From: Byssochlamys sp. IMV 00236
Taxonomy: Eukaryota; Ascomycota; Eurotiomycetes; Eurotiales; Thermoascaceae
NCBI GenBank assembly: GCA_001931875.2
Contig: MSJH02000518.1
Span: 1-52,198, forward strand
Reading direction: 5' to 3'
Length of the DNA: 52,198 bases
Shown here: piece after piece, positions 45,204 through 52,198 of the stretch
How the letters are laid out: every line of letters begins with the position of its first letter
Position numbering within the stretch: the stretch's first letter is position 1
Notes under the pieces: model-generated
The model's database searches: none
What the model was told of the DNA's origin: nothing
The model's input: only the letters and a program-made list of their open reading frames with translations
Translations under genes and position numbers: made by a program

Positions 45204-46145
45204 TAAAAATTAAAATAAATAGAGAAAAGAAAAGAAGAGAAAAGAAATAAACTTAATTTTTTTTTTCAACAATGACTAACCAAGTCAAATGTGACTAGAG
45301 CGTGTTTGACTACAGGAGACACAAAAAACGTAAGGAAATAGATTTGAATCGTGTTATATAGCCTTTATCTACAATGATTTCTGTACACTGGTCTATCAGC
45401 TGGTTTAAGCATATACATAAACCTTAAAAAAGTGTAAATCATGGATTGCTTCATTTAGGACAGCCAATGCATATTCCTTCTCTACTTTTGTACGGCTGTC
45501 AAATGAACCGAACCATGATTTCTATCTTGACCTTCTTCGGTACTTCAATCGGATGAAGACGAACAAGTGAATGATATGGTCTTATTTTATTATAAATTTC
45601 ATCTCTTGCTTTCAATGGGTTTTTCTTTCTTTTCTTCATTGGAACTTGTTTGCGTACCCTTGTCTTTTATGAAAAAATAAAAACTCCTCTGGTTCGATGG
45701 GGTAACGTGCAACAGAAACTATATATTATGTTATTTTTTATAATTTGTATCGCACTCAAACAGTTACACATATGCAAGTAGAGCTGTATATACCGCTCCC
45801 ACCCCCTTCCCTTTTTTCTTTGATAAAGTGGCGGTAATTGGGACGGTCTAAGATCTGATATGGCGCATAGTACCGAATAAGCTATCAAAATAAAAGCGTG
45901 TAAAACACATGCAAAAGAAAGAAATCAAGTAACAATCAGTGGAGTTGATCGATGTTTAAATTTTAATAATGAAAAAAAAAAGAAAGATATGGAAAATAAG
46001 ATATGATCACCTTTACTTTTCCTTTTCTTATGATCTTATGAACTGTATGACAACCTATTATCGAGATGTAAAATAAGGAGACAAGCAAAACGACGGTGGA
46101 AAATGGAAAAAAGTTTAGTGGACCTATTTCACCAGATGGTTACAG
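45204..46145. other. Upstream region of Rua1-C gene, no gene seen
   Basis: A/T-rich spacer. The purine-rich stretch at 45205-45250 (pyrimidine-rich on the minus strand) is the likely leader of the Rua1-C gene. A 73-codon frame at 45667-45888 has no coding character. Confidence 0.5.
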
Positions 46146-46322
46146 ATGCGTCGTACAAAAGCACAGACAAAGGGATATTTTGTATTACATAAACATGCGT
46201 CTCGCAAATGGATGATCAATGGTATCCATGGTTACCCTTCTTTTATCGGTTCAAACCGTCAAGCCCAATTACGATTAAATGAATTAAATGATACTGAAAT
46301 GCAAGCTATACAAAGAATATAA
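46146..46322 (+). CDS. Small ORF, 58 residues, function unknown
   Basis: ATG at 46146, stop TAA at 46320-46322. The product begins MRRTKAQTKGYFVLHKHASR and continues with KWMINGIHGYPSFIGSNR and a Gln/Leu-rich amphipathic end. It is basic, balanced in composition and ends 11 nt before the stop codon of the convergent F-box/WD40 gene. A TTACAG acceptor-like site directly precedes the ATG, so it could also be the last exon of a longer gene. I do not recognise it. Short length makes chance possible. Confidence 0.4.
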   Translation: MRRTKAQTKGYFVLHKHASRKWMINGIHGYPSFIGSNRQAQLRLNELNDTEMQAIQRI

Positions 46323-46333
46323 TACAAGAACGA

Positions 46334-47949
46334 CTATAAATCAAGACATTTGGTATTGAGTTCGTGAGCAAAATCCATGATTAATATTTTGCGATCTTGA
46401 CTTGTGCTATCATTTTAAGGTTTAGTTCATTTTTTTTTCTTTTGTTTAAAATGGTTTTCATGGTTACCTAATAATTTTTTTTCTATCAAAATGAACGTCA
46501 AAGATCCAGCTGGAGTGTCCACTTTGGAAGTTGAGTAAGCATGCTCCTGAACTATGAACTGTATTAGTAAATGACGGATTATTATTCATATCATGTGCTT
46601 ACTTTATATCCCAAACACGGACTGTTTGATCATAGCTTGCACTCACAACCCTGTTGCCAAGCAGCCGTAAGTTTCTGACGAGGCCTGAATGACCAGCAAA
46701 GATCATTGTACACAGACCGGTCTATAAATAAATACATTAGCACACATGAGCAGCATGATAACTTAATTTAGAAGTAGGTTACCTCTACATCCCATACTCG
46801 GATGGTATGATCGCTTGAGCCACTCACAATTCGTCTGCCATCAAACTGTACACAAGCTAATCCGTGATGATGGCCCACGAATTCTCGAATCATCTTGCCA
46901 CTTGATATTTCCCACAACTTGATTAATGTGTCGTTGGAAGCAGAGACAAGATAGTTCCCGTGAATTTGAATTGAATTGACGGCACCTCGGTGTCCTACGA
47001 TCATTCTAATAGGCTGAAATGTTTTCCGGTCCCACACTCGTATGCTCGTATCCTTGGATGAGCTAATAATATACCGATCATCAAATGCAACATCGCTTAC
47101 ACCAGCAGTGTGTCCCTGCAGTTCAGAATAAGTTTTTATGTCATTTTATCATTGTTTATACTTACATGCAGCCTCGCTCGAATACGCTTTGTTCGCATAT
47201 CCCAGACAATGACGGTTGTATCAGATGAACCGGAGACAATGATCTCATCATCATACCGTAAACACAAAACACTGCCTGCGTGTCCTTCTAGTGTATATAT
47301 GCATTGATAGAGCTGTGGGTCCCATATCTTGATCATCTTATCTCGACTTCCAGTGATTATTTTGTCATCATCAAACTGAATACAATAAACACCGTCTTTA
47401 TGACCCATTAAATAATGGGATGCTACTTTGCCTGTATTCCATCTTGCCTCTAGCTGATGTCTCTGTTTATACCAGTAATACCAGCTTTGTTCTTCTTCGG
47501 TTAGTGTTACATTGGTTGGAATTTTTAATCTCCAATTGTTCTCCACCATCTTTATCTTCCACAATTCGTCTTGATAGAACAAACTTGCCCATCGTCTTGA
47601 CACAAGTGGAACAGATAAAAGTGTGTTGAAATCAAGTAATGAGATGATTTGTAAACAAAGTTCAAATGGCAATATCGACGTAAAATCTATTCTATTGTTA
47701 GATAAAAGACCATTTATTCAAACATGACATACCCAGTCTCTTTTCTTTTTTCATATTCCATTCTATAATTTCTGGTTCCATACTGCGGTAGTGTAAAATA
47801 CGTTTGGATCGCAACTTGTTGGGTCGTTCATTCACCAAAGAAGCTTCTGTCATTTCAACATCTCGACCATGAGGTGCTGCAATTGGAATTCCATAGTTGT
47901 CGTTATTATTCAAATAATTATATAAGCTATTATTGTGAGGATAAACCAT
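46334..47949 (-). CDS. F-box/WD40 substrate adaptor of an SCF ubiquitin ligase
   Basis: Six exons on the minus strand: 47949-47733, 47686-47166, 47115-46783, 46721-46603, 46551-46468 and 46406-46334, giving 448 residues. Seen: a short N-terminal region; an F-box (LPFELCLQIISLLDFNTLLS, then VPLVSRRWASLFYQDELWK) that should bind Skp1; and seven WD40 units, each with GH near the start and D-x-x-I/V-x-V/I-W near the end (GSRDKMIKIWD, GSSDTTVIVWD, SSKDTSIRVWD, SASNDTLIKLWE, GSSDHTIRVWD, SASYDQTVRVWD, STSQDRKILIMDF). The layout is that of beta-TrCP/Met30/Cdc4-like adaptors that recruit phosphorylated substrates. Which subgroup it belongs to is not clear, so no symbol is given. The last two short exons complete blade 7 and show the model is right. 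Confidence 0.92.
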
Positions 47950-48853
47950 TGTTTTATTATTATTAAAAAAAATATGTGTGCAAAGAAAAATATATATATA
48001 TATAAAATTAAATATAAAAAAGGGGGCTGTTTAAACAATAACAAGCATAAAAAAAAGGAAACCTTTTCCCTTATTGTTATGAGTCTAAACAAAAAAACAT
48101 ATCGAAAAAAGAAGTGTTGTTTTGCTTTTATTCCAAACAAGGCAATTATAGAAATGCAGTGTTTTGCGTTTGAAAATAGAATTTTTGAATTCAATGGAAA
48201 TTTTTAAATCCAGTGGAAATCCTCAGCAAGCAGTAGAAGTGTTTGATCATCCATCACAAAAGCAATAAAAAAAATATAAATTATATCTTTGGAATTTCGT
48301 TCTGCTAACCTTGAGCGAATGAATCGGCCTTTGCCAAATGACTTGAAAAGTATTCTTGGCAAGAAAAAGCTACAGAGCCTCTAACTTTGGATTAATGAAA
48401 GTGATGCTAAAAAAAAGCAGTGTACTGAAACTATGGACGACGCACGATGGATGATAAGAAGGGAACATCGTCCATTATGCCACATCAGATCTATTACCAC
48501 CACCCAATATAATATAGCATGTAATCTAATTCGATTTAATAAGAACAAATATGCCCCCAAATACGACAGATGTATCATAGGATATGTTCTTTTTTTTTTC
48601 AGCTGCTTCGTTGGCTTTTGCAATGGATGTTGTCGTATTGATCATGTCTAATACTAATCTTTACGTGTGGGATTACATTTGACTTTATTACATGTACCTT
48701 AATTATTACTCCGACCTCTTTTAAAACAACACAATTTCTTTTTGCTGTAAGCTCTTCCTCTCACTTCTAATAAACAGAGACTCATCACTTCTTTGCTTTT
48801 ATTCTACGCATTGCACGAATGCTAACAATAATTATAAGACTACAACCAACACG
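47950..48853. other. Spacer with a weak plus-strand ORF
   Basis: Mostly AT-rich. A plus-strand frame at 48433-48651 begins MDDARWMIRREHRPLCHIRS and looks mildly coding up to about 48580, then turns into a T-rich low-complexity end. There is no recognised domain, so it is not called as a gene. Confidence 0.4.
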
Positions 48854-49372
48854 TCAAGAGTCGAACAATTCGACGATTGCTTTGAAGCATTTCAACATAG
48901 CCTTGTCAGATTTCAGCCTTAATAATTTGCCCTTTGATAAAGTCGCTGAGGCTTCATTCTGTATAACACTCATTGCAATGTCTTGTAATAACTTGGATCC
49001 AACTTGATATTCGATATCATCAACACTATTGTCCCAGTCTGCGAGAGTAAAAATAGTATATGGCCGACTTTGAATGTCATCAGCATCATCATTAAATGCC
49101 CGGCACACGAGATAAGTGGAAAGATGGTGGAAACGTGCGTGCAATTGATGTAGCTGATATACGACATCATATGGAGTAATGGAGAAAATTCTATCAGCTT
49201 TTGACAGCTCAATGGCAGTGTCCCGAGCGGTTTTGATAAATATATGGGCATTTGTAGACTTTTCTGTTGTGTCAAGCAAAATTGATGTTGTGTTGGAGCC
49301 AATTTCTGGTTCAAAAAAAAGCTGATTCTTATTGAACGACTTTTTGCCTCTTATTTTTTGGAATTTAAACAT
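48854..49372 (-). CDS. Hypothetical protein, 172 residues
   Basis: Single uninterrupted frame from the ATG at 49372 to a TGA or TAA-type stop at 48854. The composition is balanced and soluble, without a signal peptide or membrane helix. Basic N terminus (MFKFQKIRGKKSFNKNQLFF), then segments such as DRIFSITPYDVVYQLHQLHA, an acidic run FNDDADDIQS and a predicted helical C terminus (LSKGKLLRLKSDKAMLKCFK). I do not recognise a family. It lies upstream of and in the same direction as the F-box/WD40 gene and downstream of the Zn2Cys6 gene. Confidence 0.55.
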   Translation of the reverse strand: MFKFQKIRGKKSFNKNQLFFEPEIGSNTTSILLDTTEKSTNAHIFIKTARDTAIELSKADRIFSITPYDVVYQLHQLHARFHHLSTYLVCRAFNDDADDIQSRPYTIFTLADWDNSVDDIEYQVGSKLLQDIAMSVIQNEASATLSKGKLLRLKSDKAMLKCFKAIVELFDS

Positions 49373-49719
49373 AAATACTTTAATTTGTGTTGATTAGTTG
49401 TATTGTAATGTAAATACGAATCTATGAAGTGTTGAACACATTGCACCAGTAAATAATCCGGTTATTCCCCATCTTCCTTGTTGTGATATGTCTCGAATAA
49501 ATAAAGAAGTGATAAGGGGAGTGTGTGTCAATGAGTCTCTATACAACCCCTTTATTGTATATTAGTGATGATTCATCCTTCTTTTGTTGTTGCAAAAAAT
49601 TGCTGAGTCATCTTTTAATCATGCCAATATTAATAATTGTATTGAATATACACACGTTTGGATCTGATAGGAATGAAATGCTACCTTTCATAATGGACAT
49701 ACTTCAAGTTGTATATTGA
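49373..49719. other. Spacer between two minus-strand genes
   Basis: AT-rich, about 350 bp. It should hold the 3' end of the Zn2Cys6 gene and the promoter of the 172-residue gene. No specific element recognised. Confidence 0.5.
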
Positions 49720-51798
49720 CTACATCTCTTCAAATATTTTATTATTCAACATGTACTCAATGATATTTGACCTCAGCTGGTCAAAGTATGGAGATATATA
49801 CACCGCTTGATGGTTGATATAAATACCCTGGCTCGTGTCCTCTGTCAATATGCTCTCACACGTACTTTCACTCATACTACTGCTGACACTTGTGCTCGTG
49901 CTGCTGACACTCGCGCTTCGACTATTTCGAACAGAATAGATGTGTCTACGCTGATCCTTGCATGGTCCAGCATACGCTTGAGGATAATCCAACTGAAGGC
50001 GCCGCTTTAATACATCTGACAGGATGGCTGTGTTCCTTTGTGCCCGTTCACGGACTGAGGGATCAAGAGAGGCAGCCAATACCTTTAGGGTATCCAAACA
50101 GGACGAAATCCAGTGCACATCAAGTTGGCATGGTGCGACATCTTCCATAGCAACATAAAGTTGAGTGGCGGTATCTGCACATATGGAGGCGATCATCAAA
50201 GACCGATGGCCATCGACACGCTGACTGTCCACATCGGTCATGTCTGCTTGCCAAGGATGGTTCATGATCTTGCAGTGAAAATTGACCCAATACACATAAT
50301 ATGCCAGATTGAGATGTAGTATGAACGGGTTTTGGCTTGGACTTGGGGTGATCACATCCGCGTAGGCAAAGGGACCATTGCCGAGTTTGAAATCTTCAGG
50401 AAAGAGCTTCCAGAGCTCTATTAAGAATCGCTCAAGCGCCAGAATCATGGTGGATGACACATGCTCGAGCACGCCACCAAAGAATCCAAACACCATCGGT
50501 TCGTCGCTTGAAAACCCGGATGAGATAGCCATAAGGCGAAGAAGCAGTTGGTAACATTGAATCGCGTTAATAATCGTCACATCGCTCATCTCGCATGGTA
50601 GGGGCTGAGGTAAACTATTGATGTTGAGGGCGGCGCTACCAAAACCGTTAGCCTTGTCATTGAACTTGATAAAGCTGAATTCTAGATATCGGACAAGATA
50701 ATACGCACGGATTCGGATTTGTTCCTGAATCGCTTCTTCTTCGTTTTGAGGGGTAATCGGTTTGAGCAGGTTCACCATGCGCCAGCACAGGCTACATTGA
50801 ATTCGGGCTTCTTTACCCTTTAATGCATAGATACTACTGATTGTTGCTAGCAAAAGGGCACAGCAGAGCTCGGGCGTGGGCGTATCATCTTCAAATAAGG
50901 CGTCCTGTAACATTTCCTTGGCTAACTGTCGACTATGTTCTGCAAATTGTTGTCGAGAAAAGGAAAGCTCGGATAAGTCTGCATGATTGCATGGACTGTA
51001 GGCTGCTAGACAAACAACGGAGGCAGTCAAAAGCGAATCAAGTTCGGTGCGCAGCTTGGGATAGTAGATCGGGTATGGCAGGATGGGTATGCCAAGTCCG
51101 AAGCATGCAAAATAGTTTTGAATCATTTTTAATTTAAATAGTGGATATTGCTTATTAAACTGGGCTCTGGAAGAGATGTCAAGTTGAGAAGAGGAGCCTG
51201 CTCCTTTAGGCATGAATCGAAATACGTCTTGAAAAACTTGTTCTACTTTCATAATGGGGTATGTGACACGTAGCATCTGATTGCCTGCATTGAATGAAAT
51301 ATCCGGACATGAGATAGTATCTGTCAATCGTAACCGAGAGAGCCCTTCTTTTATAAAGAGTTCAAGGTCTGATAAAGACTTGACTGACGTGTTAACCTGA
51401 ATCCCCTTTTGGTTGCCGGTGATCGTCAGGTTCCATTTAGACCGCTGTCTGTGCTGGCAAGTAACAGACTGGCAGTTGGTGCATAATGCTCTTTGAAGCT
51501 CACAAAGTTGAAGCCGCACTAGTTCTGTTTCTCGCCCTAGCGTCCAAATAGCATTTAATAAATTATTTTGTTTGATAATAGAGACTGTCTTGGGTTTTGC
51601 TGGCTTTTCTGTAAATGTGTATATACAAGTAAGCTTCATTTTCTGACATCGCTCGCAAATGTCACTACTTGTTGATATACATTTTCGTCTGTGAGTTCTG
51701 CAATTTTCACCTAGATATCTCATTAAAACAATATCGACACGGATTCAACAAACTTCCTTACATGGTCTATTTCTTTTTTGTTTAACTGGACTTGCCAT
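49720..51798 (-). CDS. Zn2Cys6 fungal transcription factor
   Basis: Two exons on the minus strand, 51798-51762 and 51710-49720, giving 675 residues; the intron is 51 bp, GT-AG. Exon 1 codes MASPVKQKRNRP plus the T of a split codon. Splicing makes TGT, the first cysteine of the finger CENCRTHRRKC-x7-CERCQKMKLTC, a full Zn2Cys6 binuclear cluster. An unspliced reading from the ATG at 51723 would lack that cysteine. A central region (ALCTNCQSVTCQHRQRSKW) has extra Cys/His residues. The long middle part (about 190-560) has the helical character of the fungal transcription factor middle homology region. A Ser-rich segment (SVSSTSTSVSSSMSEST) lies near the C terminus. It is probably a DNA-binding regulator; its targets cannot be inferred. 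Two CCAAT boxes lie upstream. Confidence 0.9.
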
Positions 51799-51851
51799 TA
51801 CCAGCACTCTAAAAAATATTAAAAATAGTGCTTCTAAAAAGCAATGTTGCA

Positions 51852-51911
51852 GCCAATCAAAATTGACATCGCTGGTAAGTCAAAATCAATGTCTTTCGGC
51901 CAATCAAAATC
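51852..51911. promoter_or_regulatory. Pair of CCAAT boxes upstream of Zn2Cys6 gene
   Basis: GCCAATCAAAAT occurs at 51852-51863 and again from about 51899, 47 bp apart, both in the same orientation. CCAATCA is the core bound by the HAP/NF-Y complex in fungi. They lie about 55 and 100 bp before the ATG at 51798. Confidence 0.55.
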
Positions 51912-51997
51912 AACTTTGCATTTTCAGACATCGTATTTTTGGAAACCATGCCGCCCTTGCTTGAAATGATATCGTATTACCATGGTTTCTTAACATG

Positions 51998-52157
51998 AAT
52001 TACGTGTTCCTAGACGGATCGGCTTTGATATTAATATGAAACGCTCAAGATCTTGGCCCAGGAAAGGTATTCGTGCTATTGTTACTCGGCCTACAGCGAG
52101 AGCAAACACAGCATCTATATTGGACGCTATCTCTGCAGCAGGTTTGATCATAGTCAG

Positions 52158-52158
<1 letters not shown>
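51998..52158 (+). pseudogene. Relic of Tc1-like transposase catalytic region
   Basis: The frame NYVFLDGSA at 51998-52024 matches NCVFLDESA of the transposase at 14968-16271. After a one-base loss the frame changes and continues as FDINMKRSRSWPRKG, then ILDAISAAGLI, against FHINLKRSMAWPRKG and ILGAISAEGLI. The first catalytic Asp is kept. The piece runs up to the terminal A-run, so its end is not seen. Confidence 0.75.

Positions 52159-52159
<1 letters not shown>

Positions 52160-52198
<39 letters not shown>
52160..52198. repeat. Terminal poly-A run
   Basis: About 39 A at the very end of the window, mirrored by a T-run at its start. Either a contig end in a homopolymer or the A-tail of an inserted sequence. 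Confidence 0.8.

Noticed and set aside
48433..48651. Plus-strand ORF beginning MDDARWMIRREH
   Set aside because: Ends in T-rich low-complexity sequence, no domain, and no supporting exons.
1..52198. CRISPR arrays, prophage, operons or defence islands
   Set aside because: No regularly spaced repeats or bacterial-type gene organisation; introns and families show a fungal nuclear genome.

Overview
The window looks like nuclear DNA of an early-diverging filamentous fungus, most likely Mucoromycota (Mucorales-like). It is AT-rich, has closely packed genes on both strands, short GT-AG introns (about 48-120 bp), pyrimidine-rich leaders before start codons, and proteins typical of fungi (RTA1-like, Zn2Cys6, Rua1-C, DUF8032-type, TRK, mucin-like surface protein). 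It begins in a T-run and ends in an A-run of about 39 nt, so it may be a whole contig broken at homopolymers. All exon models below were joined by hand from splice sites, reading phase and family conservation. No transcripts or searches were available.

Layout. Positions 1-2.7 kb hold the 3' end of a SAP30BP/HCNGP-like gene and an F-box protein gene. Positions 4.2-6.2 kb hold a three-exon gene with a duplicated DUF8032-like domain. A broken minus-strand gene (7.0-7.4 kb) precedes an RTA1-like membrane protein gene (7.6-8.5 kb). After a gene-poor stretch with a relic transposase comes the coatomer beta-prime gene (10.2-12.9 kb, minus), which has an 18-bp first exon and a GC-AG first intron. Positions 13.8-16.3 kb hold a decayed ORF-rich patch and a Tc1/mariner-like DD34E transposase pseudogene. 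The plus strand then carries CBF5/dyskerin (16.6-18.2 kb), a TRK potassium transporter (18.7-21.3 kb) and an NBR1-type selective-autophagy receptor (21.4-24.3 kb). The NBR1 gene converges on a CTC1-like telomere-protection gene (24.4-27.7 kb, minus). Positions 27.7-30.7 kb are gene-poor. A mucin-like single-pass membrane protein gene follows (30.8-31.9 kb), then a very large Sel1-repeat protein gene (32.2-37.5 kb, minus), GPI2/PIG-C (40.0-41.1 kb, minus), an unresolved small gene (41.4-42.1 kb), a Rua1-C zinc-binding regulator (43.7-45.2 kb, minus), a small plus-strand ORF (46.1 kb), an F-box/WD40 protein gene (46.3-47.9 kb, minus), a 172-residue hypothetical (48.9-49.4 kb), a Zn2Cys6 transcription factor (49.7-51.8 kb, minus), and a second transposase relic at the right end.

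The genes are mostly unrelated housekeeping genes, as expected for a eukaryotic chromosome; I see no gene cluster or defence-like operon. The most interesting points are a CTC1-like CST subunit in a fungus, an NBR1 receptor with three ZZ fingers and an 11-residue repeat array, a Zn2Cys6 finger whose first cysteine codon is created by splicing, the GC-AG intron, and three differently decayed copies of one Tc1-like transposase family.
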